Shown here piece by piece: positions 1 through 11,473 of a stretch of 64,000 nt of DNA (the stretch's first letter is position 1; the number at the start of each line of letters is the position of its first letter). The notes beneath the pieces are model-generated. The model was not told the origin of the DNA. It was given only the letters and a program-made list of their open reading frames with translations, and did not search any database. The position numbers were made by a program, and so were the translations under genes. Where the stretch lies: assembly GCA_025890175.1 (NCBI GenBank), contig JANPYM010000010.1, positions 2,014,427-2,078,426 of the forward strand. Direction: 5' to 3'. Origin of the DNA: Ciborinia camelliae. Its lineage: Eukaryota > Ascomycota > Leotiomycetes > Helotiales > Sclerotiniaceae.

Positions 1-497
1 ACTACCACATTTCGACCAAATGATGATGAAACCTTGAGATAAAAAAATATGAGTTGAGTTGTTCTGGTCACTTGGGACAATAAAGGGAGTAGACAAGACG
101 ATAGAGAAGTGGAAAGGGAAAAGAGAGAACCTGCCTGTAAAAGCTGAGAGGTATGCAGTAATGATCCAACTACTTTTATTAAACCCATCGAGATCATGCG
201 AGATGGTGACCAAAGATGTGCTGACAATAGATATTTCGGCGGTTGGGAGGAATAAAGCTATGCCCAAACTTAATCGATAAAGCAATGTGAGCAAGATGAT
301 AATGATGGTAGTTTTAATCGCCCAAGAAGGTAGTGAAGGAAGGAGGGAGGAGGGAAGATCGAGGAGCGAGGGGAAAACACATACCCTACAACTGCTAGAA
401 TCAAACGGAACCCACTCAAATATCTTTTGGGGTTTGTTTCCTCCCGAGAACTCTGTTCATCGAGGTTGTCCCCGTTGGACTGACTGGTGCTCATCAT
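1..497 (-). CDS. MFS transporter (drug:H+ antiporter type), N-terminal part, cut by window edge
   Basis: This is the 5' end of a major facilitator superfamily exporter on the minus strand. Exons are read as 497-385, 268-135 and 32-1, and the rest lies beyond the left edge. The start is taken at the double ATG (497/494). Exon 1 gives a polar Ser/Glu-rich cytoplasmic tail, then SGFRLILAVVG, the start of the first membrane helix. Exon 2 continues with LGIALFLPTAEISIVSTSL and then WIITAYLSAFTG. Exon 3 gives FIIIWSK. The pattern (TM1 with an acidic residue, then TAYL..FTG.LIIW) is typical of fungal 14-helix-type exporters. The second intron (134-33) begins GC rather than GT, and the nearby GT would cause a stop. 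Substrate cannot be told from this fragment. Confidence 0.8.
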
Positions 498-1405
498 GTT
501 GTTGTTGTCTGTAGTTTTGACGAACAACGAAACTGAATGGTTTTGCCAAGTTCGCGTCTACTTGATCTGATGGGAAAAGCAGTAACGATATTGGGAAGGC
601 GCCAGGCACATATGATACCTAGGTATTCATGAATCATACACATATCTACCTACCTCGTATCCTTGTGTGCTAGCATTCGGAGGTTTTCTCGCCTTGTCTT
701 GTACGCTCAGCCGTCAAAGGTGAATGATTATACCTATATGCAAGTAAGAATGATCATAATCATAATCCTCCGGCTCCAGCTATTATCGTTTATTGCTCTA
801 CGGCGTGCGAGATAGTCATAGTAATTATATCCCCTTCTCCTGTTCCTGCTTGGCTGTGGCGAGGATTTATATTTATTTCTAGGTTCATGAACGGTCCAAT
901 CAAATCAATACCTGGGCATGTAACACCAGGCTGTGGCGTTCTACAATTTTGATTGGCCACTGCGGTGTAACTGCCGAACCCGTCAGCATCAGAGTAATAG
1001 GACCTGATCGGGTGGATAAATTATGGCCGGGGTGTGAATAGGAAATGCCGCATGATTATTGTTACACAGCCTGATCTCCTAGTCGAACCTCAAGCTACCG
1101 TAGTAGGTACCCAACATACACGGTGAGTGAGGTGATTGTTGTTTATCTTGATTCTCTATCTTGTAGAAACAACACAACACAAGTTACAACTCATCACATC
1201 ACATCACATCACATCACATCAAAACACGACGGTGTGTTACACTTTGTTTTACATGAAACGGTTCGACAAGAAATAGTAAGCCATTCATAACTACTTCGTC
1301 AATCCTCCAAACCAACAGGAGAAAATCTTTCGTCAGGAACCGCGAACACGAACAAGCAAAATATCTTACGCAAAATTACACAGATAACTCCTCGCGGTAT
1401 CAACT
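498..1405. other. Intergenic, divergent promoter region of MFS exporter and DUF829 gene
   Basis: No coding signal was found. The stretch holds a TACCTAGGTA palindrome at 616-625 and six tandem copies of CATCA at 1192-1221, about 185 bp before the DUF829 start codon. Confidence 0.6.
1192..1221 (+). repeat. (CATCA)6 microsatellite
   Basis: Six uninterrupted pentanucleotide units are visible. They lie in the presumed promoter or 5' UTR of the downstream DUF829 gene. Confidence 0.9.
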
Positions 1406-2314
1406 ATGGCTTCTAATACCGGAATTACAACCTCAAGCACCCCTCTTGCTTTCATGCAAAAACTCTCTACCAGCGTCTATCTTTTTCGCCCGGAGCCGCC
1501 TCTTACCACATCCATTGCGGAAGGTCTTACCCCGAGCACATCAGCCCCCAAGTTGATTTTCATTATCGGTTGGATGGAAGCTCGAGATGTACACCTTGCC
1601 AAATACGTGCGCCAATATCAATCTTTGTACCCATCATCAGCCATACTACTTCTCAAATCTAGACTAGCTTCTGTAAATGTGAATAGCATTGGAAGACTTG
1701 ATGCCAAGGCGGTTATTGACCCTCTCCACGCTATTCTGGGGGAAGGTGACAACAATACTGCGTCTGCCCGACCCGAGCTACTTGTCCACGTTTTCTCGGG
1801 TGGAGGTTCCTGCATGCTTCATCACGTCTACGACATGTATACAGACGTTGCAAGTTCGGACGATTCCCCAAAGAAGCGGATTCCATTGCACACTACTATT
1901 TATGATTCTGCCCCGGCCGTATTCTCATACCAACCAACCTATAACGCCGTTATGATGGGGGTCCCACCACAGAGATGGATTCGATTCCTTGCCCTACCCG
2001 CCGCTCACCTTCTCGTTATGGCATGGTGGGTGAGAATTCGAATTTTGGGGCTTTCAGATATCCTCGCGGTTTATGCAAAATCGCACAACGATATTAACAA
2101 GGTTCAAGAAACACGCCGGGTTTATATCTACAGCGACATGGATAAAATTGTACCAGTCGTTGACATTGAAAATCATGCGGCTGATGCAGAAGCAAAGGGA
2201 TTCCACGTAAAGAGAGAAAAGTTCATTGGGAGTGATCATGTTGCACATGCGCGCAAGGATCCCGACAGATACTGGCGTGTTGTAAAGGAGATTTGGGAAG
2301 GCGATAACGCGTAG
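1406..2314 (+). CDS. DUF829 / TMEM53-PaxU-type alpha/beta hydrolase
   Basis: A single-exon, 302-residue protein. After about 45 N-terminal residues it has the DUF829 pattern: PKLIFIIGWMEARDVHLAKY (residues about 49-68), then ILLLKSR, then HVFSGGGSCMLHHVY (about 129-143), which carries the Gly-rich turn at the nucleophile position, and near the C-terminus YIYSDMDKIVPVVDIENHA and GSDHVAHARKDPDRYW, which fit the acid and histidine regions of an alpha/beta hydrolase fold. The family includes vertebrate TMEM53 and PaxU, which is encoded in an indole-diterpene cluster of Penicillium. No prenyltransferase, P450 or other pathway gene lies nearby, so a role in diterpene synthesis is not supported here. 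Substrate unknown. The C-terminal 15 residues (DRYWRVVKEIWEG) are typical of full-length members. Confidence 0.85.
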   Translation: MASNTGITTSSTPLAFMQKLSTSVYLFRPEPPLTTSIAEGLTPSTSAPKLIFIIGWMEARDVHLAKYVRQYQSLYPSSAILLLKSRLASVNVNSIGRLDAKAVIDPLHAILGEGDNNTASARPELLVHVFSGGGSCMLHHVYDMYTDVASSDDSPKKRIPLHTTIYDSAPAVFSYQPTYNAVMMGVPPQRWIRFLALPAAHLLVMAWWVRIRILGLSDILAVYAKSHNDINKVQETRRVYIYSDMDKIVPVVDIENHAADAEAKGFHVKREKFIGSDHVAHARKDPDRYWRVVKEIWEGDNA

Positions 2315-3158
2315 ATGGTCGGCAGTGCTGGTAGCAACATTAAGGTGATATTTTCTTTTCTTAGACGAGCATGGTTAGGCTGAGTGAAAGGTGTGGTCAG
2401 GATGGGACCTGTAAGACGAGATGATTGCTTGGAAACCATTTTACCCACTATTAGGTAGCACAAGTTTACGATGAATTACGGGAATTCGGTTGAATCTGGA
2501 GGGAATGCTTCACAGTCACATTCTAATTGATTAAATGCAAACGTATCCATGAAGCTCTGCGACACAAAGTTACACAATGATGTTCTATTGAATGCATGCG
2601 GTTAGGGGCAACTCAAAATGGCTCTCAAGGTACGACATGATGTTCCATTGAATGTATGCGGTCAGCTGCAATTGAACACTCCAATGCTCAAGAGATGGTT
2701 CTGCGCCGTGGAGCCGCATTTTCAAATAAATATGCATGCTTCAAAGTAAGCCGGAATCTTGAACTTTCTGCTTTACATCATTTGATCCCCCATGTACAAC
2801 TAGATATGTAAGTAAGCATACTTCAAAATCGACACGAGAGAGATTTGAACCTCTTGTTCTACAGGTTGAGCCCCCAAAAGATAAAATTAGACTTAATTCA
2901 ACGCCATGAAGTGGCATATTCAAGGGAATCAACGGACTTCGAAATCAGTCCTGCATTTTTACTTGCCTGTTCCAGACAATTGGAGTTCCAAAAGACATAA
3001 CCAGGCTGAAGGTACTTCTCCTATTGAGAAGAATTGATCTCGGCATTCATTGTTAAGAACAGTGGAAACTCATCCGCAAACTATTATCATTCTACTTTCT
3101 TATTAATGACCCTTCTTTTATTCCGACTTTCTATCCATCAAGTTTATCAATCAGCAAT
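2315..3158. other. Intergenic, 844 bp
   Basis: No gene is supported. A tRNA T-arm-like string around 2838-2890 was examined and rejected. Two similar phrases (tgatgttc(t/c)attgaatg(c/t)atgcggt) occur near 2578 and 2638, a short 60-bp-spaced imperfect duplication. Confidence 0.5.
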
Positions 3159-4903
3159 ATGGGGAGAGCTTTTTCGATTTTCTTATTTGTCTTTGTTCTT
3201 TTCATAAGCAACAATGTAGCTAGGGGAGCAGGGATAGAATCCCTACCATTATGCGCGGTGAGTGAAGAAGTCCCATCCAAATGATGTATACAAAAAATGA
3301 GCCAACAACTGGAAAATATATAACAGGAAAGTACGCTTGCTAAACTCTCTCAATGCCCAGGAAAACTGCATCGAAAAAGCAATCCTTAACTCAACATGTG
3401 ACCCCACAAACGTAACCTGCACTTGTACGGACCCATCTCTTAAAGCTTTATCAGGCCAGTGCATTGCGGCTTCATGTACTATCAGAGAAACCTTGAGTGA
3501 GTGATTAACCTCCTCGAAATTCCTGACTATTGACTAAAAACTTCATTAGCAACATTGAACATCACAAATTCGCAGTGCGGAATCGCTCCAACCGTCGACC
3601 ATTCATTTATCGTTCCACTTCTCATTTTCATCATCATCACCGGCATCGCAGTTGCATTGCGTCTCACATCTCGGTTCGTGACCGGGACAAAGTTTTGGTG
3701 GGATGATTTCTTCAATGTGATTGCAATGGTATGTCTGCAGCCTACCACTTCATACAATATGAAAAGAGTCTAACCCAACCCAAGGCCAGCTGTATTGCCT
3801 TTGCATCACAAAGCTTTGCTTGTGCCAAGTTGGGGCTAGGGACGGACATTTGGGCTGTTCCACAGAACAACATAACTACACTGCTCAAAGTATGTTCTGC
3901 GTCTCCGAGTCCACACTAATGGACCCACAAATACTAACCAGCTTGATATAGTATTCTTTCGTCCAGTTCACTCTCTACAATCTGTCGCGTTGTACTATTC
4001 GAGCCTCAATTATTTTATTCTTACTTCGTGCTTTCTCCGTAGCGCTGCGGCGTGTTTTGTTAGCGATGTTGATCATCAATGGCCTGGTTGGATTTATATT
4101 CATCTTCGTCGACATCTTCCAATGTAGGCCCGTGGACTACTTTTGGTTGAATTGGGACGGGGAGCATCATGGCCACTGTGACAATTCACGTGCCATAGCT
4201 TGGTTTTCTGCCATATGGGATCTTTGTTATGACACTGTTCTTGTTATACTTCCGTATAGATATGTTTTGAAACTCCAGATGCCATTGAAACAGAAGATTG
4301 CGGCGTCCATCATGTTTGCAGTGGGTATATGGTGTGTATATTTCCCTTAAACGATTGAAATCGATTGGCTGACTAGAGGTTCTTCGCTCGTATATAGTAC
4401 TATCGTGGTCAGCATAATTCGAGTCAAGGCTGTCAATACTTTTACAATTGGCACCAACACCACCCGTAAGTCACAATCTACCGCAATATTATTAAGCCCG
4501 TTTACATTGCTGATATTTTTCTTATCCATCATAAGAAGACGGCATCGGAATGTTCCTCTGGACAGGTCTTGAGCTTGATGTTGGTCTCCTATGCGCCTGT
4601 TTACCAAGTATCTATCCACTCTTCAAACCTATTTTCAGCCGAGTCCTAGGAACACAAGGCCAGACCGATTCCAGTTCAAAGCCGCCCTTGATTAATTCAT
4701 TCAATTCTAAGCCAAAGAAGCCACATAGGCGGGGATTGTATTCGGATATCAGTATGACCAGGTTGACAACCACATCTAGCATTACAGGAGGGGTATCCGA
4801 GCAAGTGGAGGAAAGCCAGACGCAGGTTAATGACGCTGAAACGGGTGTAATGAACAAAAAAGGATTGAAGGGCAGAGAACAATCTTCGACACAAACGAGT
4901 TGA
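3159..4903 (+). CDS. CFEM-domain PTH11-like G-protein-coupled receptor (fungal rhodopsin-type 7TM)
   Basis: Seven exons are inferred: 3159-3261, 3332-3496, 3550-3728, 3785-3889, 3952-4331, 4398-4465 and 4536-4903 (455 residues). A signal peptide (MGRAFSIFLFVFVLFISNN) leads into a CFEM-like Cys-rich domain (LPLCA..., QENCIEKAILNSTC, VTCTCTD, SGQCIAASC, NSQCG). Seven predicted helices of the fungal rhodopsin family follow, with FWWDDFF after TM2, GLGTDIWAVP, FVDIFQCRPVDYFW and WTGLELDVGLLCACLP, then a Ser/Thr-rich cytoplasmic tail. PTH11-type receptors act at the plasma membrane and sense surfaces in plant pathogens; the ligand here is unknown. The exon 1/2 junction is doubtful: the canonical gtgagt (3258) and cag (3326) pair breaks the frame. 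The phase-compatible pair used here is weak and leaves Arg where the second CFEM cysteine is expected. Confidence 0.75.
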
Positions 4904-5321
4904 AAAGCTCTATACAGCATTATATGTGCTAGAAATTTCTAATCTAGGGTGTATTAGATTTGATTATTTTATACACCGCTCGTATAATAGTTATTGTTAT
5001 ATATTTATAAGCCGATTAAATTATAAGATAAACTAAATATAAAAAGAAATGTATAATAGTTAAAACTTAGGAGCTTTAAACCTCGTGAATGTCTAGTCTG
5101 AAGTCAGAAAGCTGCTTGCGGTTCGATTGTAAAAAGGATAAAGATTAAGCGAACAACGGCACGTGATATATCGGGTAAAACTACTAAGAATAATTTTGAG
5201 CCTAGCGCATTTCGCGGGCATCCCACGACAAAAAAATTATCCTAGGAGCTTCTGAAAATTTATGGAAGCTTAACTTTCAATCCAACAAATCAACCACCAA
5301 CGACAACATAATATCGACAAG
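4904..5321. other. Intergenic, AT-rich patch then NOP56 promoter
   Basis: The stretch from about 4930 to 5070 is strongly AT-rich with no coding signal and looks like a small decayed repeat. The remainder is the NOP56 upstream region. Confidence 0.5.
5252..5261 (+). promoter_or_regulatory. RRPE-like element upstream of NOP56
   Basis: TGAAAATTTA lies about 60 bp before the NOP56 start codon. It matches the core of the rRNA-processing element (TGAAAATTTT) known upstream of yeast ribosome-biogenesis genes. A single short AT-rich match has a real chance of being accidental. Confidence 0.3.
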
Positions 5322-6971
5322 ATGTCTGCCGTTGATTACCTTCTCCATGAGTCGGCCACTGGTTTCGCAATCTTCCAGGTTGTGCACCAAGCCGACACAA
5401 TTGGCAATCGCTTGAAGGAAGTTCAAGATGCTGGTCAAGATCTTGCGAAATTTGGCAAAATGGTCAAGCTTGTGAACTTTGCGCCATACAGGTTAGCTAC
5501 CCAATGCTTTGCAGAGCAGAGAGTCTGAATTGACAATTACTCTAGAAATGCTGCTGAGGCGCTTGAAAATATCAACTTGATCTCCGAAGGTGTACTTTCC
5601 GATTACCTAAAGTCGAACTTGGAATTGAACATGCCAAAGCCATCGAAGAAGAAGAAGACCATTCTCGGAGTTTCCGACAAGACCTTGGCTGGTAGCATCA
5701 AGGAGGAATTCCCAGGTGTTTCTTGTGAGACTGGTGAAACTTCCGAGGTTGTCGCAGACTTGCTCAGAGGATTGCGATTACACGCACCAAAATTGTTGAA
5801 GGGTCTACAAGAGGGTGATGTTGAGAGAGCTCAATTGGGTCTTGGACACGCATATTCGCGCGCTAAGGTCAAGTTCTCAGTCCAGAAGAACGATAACCAC
5901 ATCATCCAAGCCATCGCTACTTTGGATCATCTCGACAAGGCCGTCAACACCTTCTCTATGCGTGTCCGTGAATGGTACGGATGGCACTTCCCAGAACTTA
6001 TCCGAATTGTCTCGGATAACCACACATACGCCAAGCTTGCATTGGCAATTGGCAACAAGAAGAATTTGAACGACGAATCATTACACGACATTGCCGCCAT
6101 TGTTAACGACGATGGAGACATCGCGCAAGCAATCATCGACGCTGCAAAGGTTTCTATGGGTCAAGATATTTCCGTTAATGATATGGAGAACGTTTCCGCA
6201 TTCGCCAACCGTGTTGTCAAGCTCGCCGAGTACAGAAAGTCACTTTTCCAATACTTGACCGACAAAATGGCCATTGTTGCACCTAACTTGGCCGCTTTGA
6301 TTGGTGAAGTTGTTGCTGCTAGACTTATTTCCCACGCCGGTTCCCTTACCAATCTCTCAAAATACCCAGCTTCCACCGTCCAAATTCTTGGTGCTGAGAA
6401 GGCATTGTTCAGAGCACTCAAGACCAAGGGTAACACACCCAAATACGGATTGATCTACCACTCCACCTTCATTGGCCGCGCAGGCGCAAAGAACAAGGGA
6501 CGAATTTCCAGATTTTTGGCAAACAAGTGCAGTATTGCAAGCAGAATCGACAACTTTACCGAGACACCAACCAACAAATTTGGTGAGGCATTGAGAGCGC
6601 AAGTCGAAGAGAGATTAGATTTCTATGCCACCGGTACCGCACCAACCAAGAACCAAGATGCTATGGTAAGAATTATGAGGAACTGCTACTTTTGATATAT
6701 TGGCTAACGCATTTGATAGAAAAAAGCAATGGATGCCGTTCTCGGTGACATCAACGTCGAGGACCCAACCGCCGAAGATACCGAAATGGCCGACATCGCC
6801 CCTACTTCCGCCTCCAAGCAAGAGAAGAAATCCAAGGACAAGAAGGAGAAGAAGGAAAAGAAAGACAAGAGCGAGAAGAGTGAGAAGAAGGACAAGAAGA
6901 GAAGACACAGCGAGGCCAACGGCGAAGAAGAGGGTGAGAAGAAGAAGAAGAAGAAGAGCAAGGCCGAATAG
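5322..6971 (+). CDS. NOP56: Nop56, box C/D snoRNP core protein
   Basis: Three exons (5322-5491, 5546-6665, 6720-6971) give 513 residues. Nop56 pairs with Nop58 and fibrillarin in box C/D snoRNPs that guide 2'-O-methylation of rRNA in the nucleolus. The N-terminal domain has [16 protein letters not shown] and [15 protein letters not shown]; the central coiled coil and Nop domain contain [38 protein letters not shown] and [20 protein letters not shown], the RNA/15.5K-binding signature. The last exon encodes a Lys/Glu/Asp-rich tail of KKE/KKD repeats. The [14 protein letters not shown] stretch and [15 protein letters not shown] match Nop56 rather than Nop58. Both introns keep frame (AG|A and ATG|AAA). 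The length is normal for the family. Confidence 0.97.
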
Positions 6972-7616
6972 ATTCTTCTTCACCCCACCTGATGTAGACG
7001 TCTTCTCCTTCTTTTTCTTTCTCTCTTGTAAATTTCGGGCAGCTGGGTCACAATGGCGGAGTATAGCTGTGTTATTATCGGCGTTGAGGACTACTTTTGT
7101 TTCTTCCGTATCTCTGGCTTGCATTGGTACATTAAATGGCTAGACGACACTATGAGGTGCATAAAATTGGAAAAAAGCTTATTAACTCAATACTTCCGTG
7201 GAGCCAATCTTTCCTTTCTCATTTCGACTCTGTCTTATCAAAAAAAAAAAAAACCTGTGAGCCTTGACATTATGTGACATAATTGTATTGTATTGTATTT
7301 CTGCGAGTGGCTTTCCTTTCCGCATTCGAAAAATTCACATCATGCCGGACGTTCATTTACTTCAGATTAGAACCCCATCATCCTTTTAGAAAACGCCTTG
7401 CTCGCCACCATGCCATGCCCTAGACTCCTCGCCCCCATCCCCTCTGATATGGAGCTTGCAATGCAATGCAACTGTGATTTTCTTTTCTCTTCTTTTCTCT
7501 TCTCTTCTCTTCTTACCGTTCCTTGCCCAGCCAATCATCATATTGCATTGCATTGCAATGCGATGGATTGCATCAACAGAAGACGAAAAATGCCTGGCTG
7601 GAAAAATCAGGAAAAA
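6972..7616. other. Convergent 3' region between NOP56 and VPS4
   Basis: Untranslated and low-complexity sequence: an A13 run near 7240, a TGTAT-type repeat near 7283, and a pyrimidine tract (ttttc/ttctc) at about 7478-7515. No gene supported. Confidence 0.6.
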
Positions 7617-9042
7617 TCAAGCCCCTTCACTACCAAACTCATTGGTCCAATCCGTACTCCTCTGGATGTCTTCTTGCGAGACGGTAGGTCTCGCACCCTT
7701 GATGGCTTTGACGAAATCTTTCACTTGGAGAGGCGGCTCGAGTAGTTTGTCGGAATCAACTTCGGTCCAGGTCATTTCCATGGCGCCGGCGTCGCCAGGC
7801 GAGCACGGGGTTACTTTTTCTATCCCATCGGACATGACCTTTTGGGCATGTTAGTTATTTTGTGTCTAGAATGCGGGAAAAAGAGGGGTTGTGGGGTAAA
7901 ATATGAAGAATTTACCTTTTTATAATGTGTAGCGGTTTGAATCTTGCGTACGGGTTGCATAAGAGCATCTTGAACCGCAATACTGATATCACTTCCCGAA
8001 TATCCTTCACTGAGCTCTCCCAATTTTCTGTAATCGGCGGCCACGAGCTCGCAAGGTGTAGTTCCGACGCTGATCTCGAACATTTTTGTTCGTGCGGGTA
8101 AATCGGGGAGGGAAATATGTACACGGCGTTGGAAACGACGTCGGATGGCAGCATCTAGTTGCCAGGGAATATTTGTAGCACCCAGAACTAGCACTCCTCG
8201 GCTGTCTCTTCCTACACCATCCATTTGTACAAGCATTTCCGTTTTGATACGTCTTGAGGCTTCCGACTCTCCCTCTCCTCTTGGTCCACAAAGGGCGTCT
8301 ACTTCATCAATGAAGATGATGGAGGGTTTGTTTTCACGGGCCATGGTAAATAGTTGTTTAACTAATCTGTGGGCTCGTTAGACATGCCCCTCAGCGTCAG
8401 AGTAGAAAATCCGAAAACATACCTTTCACTCTCTCCCATCCATTTACTGACCAAATCCGAACTGCTCACACTGAAGAATGTGCTATTGGCTTCAGTAGCC
8501 ACCGCCTTAGCCAAATAACTCTTTCCCGTTCCCGGTGGTCCATAAAGCAGAATACCCTTCCAAGGTTGTCTTTTTCCCGTAAACAAATGCGGAAACTTAA
8601 TCGGTAGAATGACCGCCTCCTTCAGCGCCTCTTTCGCTGCCTCCAAACCAGCAACATCCTCCCACTTAATATTTGGTTTATCCTGTAGAATCGCACCTTG
8701 CAGTGCATTTCTTAATTTCTTGCTTTCCGGATCCCCGTCCTCTTCGCTCGCTTTGCCTCCCGTCGAACTCCCATTCGCACCCATCATACTGGGTTTCTTC
8801 CGTTTGCCTTCTGCTTCCGCAAGATGTGTTTTTAACTTCTCAGCTCGCTCCATGTATTCGCCGGCTTTGGCGCGGATCATCTCCTTAGATTTGGCATTCT
8901 TCTCCCATTTAAGTGCTAGCATGAAGAGCTCGAGGGATTGGTAATAGAGCTGGTAGGCTTTATCATATTCGGCTGCAGTGTCTGCTTCGATGGCCTTCTT
9001 AACCACGTCTATGGCGCGGCCGAGGAAATCGGTGTTCGACAT
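7617..9042 (-). CDS. VPS4: Vps4, ESCRT-III disassembly AAA-ATPase
   Basis: Three exons on the minus strand (9042-8423, 8366-7916, 7838-7617) give 430 residues, the usual length. Vps4 uses ATP to recycle ESCRT-III polymers from endosomes and other membranes. The N-terminal MIT domain (about 1-75; [21 protein letters not shown]) binds ESCRT-III tails. The AAA cassette has Walker A GPPGTGKS (about 168-175), pore residues around WMGESER, Walker [11 protein letters not shown] (catalytic Glu about 228), the arginine-finger segment [10 protein letters not shown], and sensor GATN. The C-terminal beta domain and helix end in the conserved [12 protein letters not shown]. The start at MSNTDF is chosen because the upstream in-frame codons do not resemble the family. 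It is divergent from PFD6. Confidence 0.97.
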
Positions 9043-9664
9043 CTTGAGGGTAGGGTTTGTGTGTGGTAATGAGGCTGCTTGGCCGGGTAAAAATGAGACT
9101 CCTGTCGATTGTTTGACACGACAGCTGTATTTCTTCTCGAAGGGCACCAGTATTGACGTTTGGCTCGACTGTTGTTGTGCTTGGATAGGTTGCGATTTCA
9201 GCAGAATAATGACGACCAACAAAGGGACTCCAAATTAGACTTTGTAGAATTGTAGAAACGAATATTAATAGATCCGAGTGGAAGCTTGGCTCTCTGTGCG
9301 CCCAGTATTCTCGTTTTATATATCTTGGACGTGGGTGAGTTTGTGGAGGGGATTGTGAATGGGTTGTCGCTTGAGCTTGGCGGTGTCTTGGATGCCCCGC
9401 GATTCCGCTAGACATCATCTCAATAATTTGATACCAGATAAGGGAAACCTATGAAATTTTGATATTGGGGGCATCATTCGAAGACGAATCCATTCAACTT
9501 TTCCACGCCTACATTTTCACGAGAATTGTTTTGTAGCTCTCAAAATTGTGACTTAATCTGAGTATTTTCATTTTCTACCAAAAGAAATCACCGCAGGAAC
9601 ATAATCAACCTCTACAAACTTTCAAACTCCAGCCCAGAATCCAGACACCCTCAAATTCTCTACA
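9043..9664. promoter_or_regulatory. Bidirectional promoter region VPS4 / PFD6
   Basis: 622 bp separate two divergent start codons. No recognisable specific site was found; the longer frames here overlap on both strands and are not family-like. Confidence 0.5.
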
Positions 9665-10465
9665 ATGGCCGAACAACAGCAGCGTCTCCAAGCCCTCACT
9701 GAGGAATATCAACAACTCCAAACAGGTCTTTCCTCCCCCCTTCCCTTCTTACCCCACCACACATACTAACTCCTCCTCAGATCTCCAAAGCTCCATTTCC
9801 TCCCGCCAAAAGCTCGAATCCCAACAACAAGAAAACAAGGGCGTCCAGAAAGTATTTCTCCCCTTCCCCCCCCTTTCCTCCCCCATTATTACCGCCCCCC
9901 TCATACACCCCACAAGCCTTCCCGCCATGAACACCTCACTAACCCCCCTCCGCCTCTCCCAGGAATTTTCCGCCCTAGACTCCACCTCCAACATCTACAA
10001 ACTCGTCGGTCCAGTCCTCCTAAAACAAGATAAAACCGAAGCCGTCATGGCTGTCGATGGACGCTTGGAATTTATCGAAAAGGAAATGTGTGTATTCTTA
10101 TTTATCATTACCATCTTCTACCTTCTATATTCCTCCTACCTATCCTATGGCGGGCCCCAATTTCCTCGGGAGTTTTAGAAATGGAATAAGTTGCTAATGT
10201 ATTCTCTTCCTCGCAATCAGAAAAAGAGTAGAACAAGCAATCAAAGAAATACAAGATAAAAGCGACGGATTGAAAATGGAGGTATGCTCCCACTTCCCAC
10301 TTCCCACTTCTCAATTCCCCTCTCTGTTCCCCCTGTTCCCCCCCTCCTTCCCCCTCCTTCCCCAAACCCAAACCCCCATCCCATCCATCTAACAACCACC
10401 CCCTCCCCCAGATAATAAAGCTACAATCCGAAGCGCAAGGAGCCCAACCACAAGCCGTTGCATAA
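9665..10465 (+). CDS. YKE2: Prefoldin subunit 6
   Basis: Five short exons (9665-9725, 9781-9851, 9963-10087, 10221-10281, 10412-10465) give 123 residues. Prefoldin is the hexameric cytosolic co-chaperone that delivers actin and tubulin to the CCT chaperonin; subunit 6 is a beta-type subunit. The pattern is two helices around a central hairpin: LQALTEEYQQLQ.DLQSSISSRQKLE, then IYKLVGPVLLKQD (the beta signature), then EFIEKE and KRVEQAIKEIQDK. The C-terminal tail is Gln/Ala-rich. All four introns keep frame. Exons are small and C-rich introns surround them. Confidence 0.95.
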
Positions 10466-10474
10466 GCCAGTCCG

Positions 10475-10500
10475 CAGCCAGCCAGCCAGCCAGCCAGCCA
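10475..10500 (+). repeat. (CAGC)n microsatellite
   Basis: About 6.5 uninterrupted tetranucleotide units just after the PFD6 stop codon. Confidence 0.9.
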
Positions 10501-11429
10501 ACAACCAAAATATCAAGAAAGAACACAAGACGAGCGGGCGTTTCATCAGGAATGTATATGTATGTATATACAAAAAAGCATGGTATGTAATGAATGAATG
10601 GGAGGGAGCATTTGCATGGCCATGGCATGGGCCTTAGATATCCATTTCCCACGTACAGTATGATCGATGATGGCAAATTTATGTTTACGGCAAAGTGATT
10701 TTGGTATCCTCATTGAGTCCCGTGTGCGGAGAATGTAATGGAGAAGGTAGTTGAGGCTGGATTTGGTATATCTAAATCCATAGGTAGGTACCTATTCACT
10801 CATCGATGGGTGGTGATCTATGAATATGAAAGCTCACCGGGGCTTCATCCATACCCATAGCATACTCTCACATAAGTATAACCATACAAAAACTTAGGTA
10901 ACATCATCAACAAACATATATATATACACAACATCAATTCACGAAGACACTCCTGTAAACGAAGCACCAAAATAAAAAACCATATAATATCATTTTCTTT
11001 CCTAACGGTTTCCTAACGGTTTCCCAACGGTTTTCCTCGCGAATTGCCCAAATTGCCCTGTGAAACACTACCAGGCCGGCCAAAGACCCAACTACCTAAG
11101 CACCCCTTAAAAGTACCACCTACCATACCATACCATGTCGGGTATTTCTTTCTATCCCCTGACCCCCATCCCAAGCAAACCCAACCCCAGATTCTCCCGC
11201 CCATAAAATACAATACTGTTGAAAGCTTTCACCCACCCACGCACCCACCCACACATCTCCAATTTGGCCGGCATTCGTCGAAGCATTCGCGGAAACATCG
11301 CATCGCATCGCAGCATCATGTTTCTTTTCTTTCCACTCCCCCCTTCCTCTCTTCTCCCAGAATCAGACGAGCGAGCCCGTCTATATAATATCCACTTCCC
11401 CTATCCTATGAAGTATGCAAATGAATGCC

Positions 11430-11473
11430 ATGGATGCAAAATGGATGCAAAATGGACGCAAAATGGACGCAAA
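11430..11473 (+). repeat. 11-bp tandem repeat, 4 copies
   Basis: The unit ATGGATGCAAA is repeated four times. The last two copies carry ATGGACGCAAA. A degenerate copy precedes it. Confidence 0.9.

Noticed and set aside
2835..2895. tRNA-like T-arm on the minus strand (GGTTCAAATCTCT)
   Set aside because: No matching acceptor stem, D-arm or A box was found within tRNA distance, and the T-stem pairs badly.
1..5000. Possible secondary-metabolite cluster (exporter, PaxU-like hydrolase, receptor)
   Set aside because: No synthase, prenyltransferase, P450 or cluster regulator is present, and the next genes are housekeeping.
6615..7143. Long frames overlapping the NOP56 tail
   Set aside because: Shadows of the Lys/Glu-rich purine tract in other frames.
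8999..9418. 139-codon minus frame upstream of VPS4
   Set aside because: It overlaps the VPS4 N-terminus in another frame and has no family resemblance.
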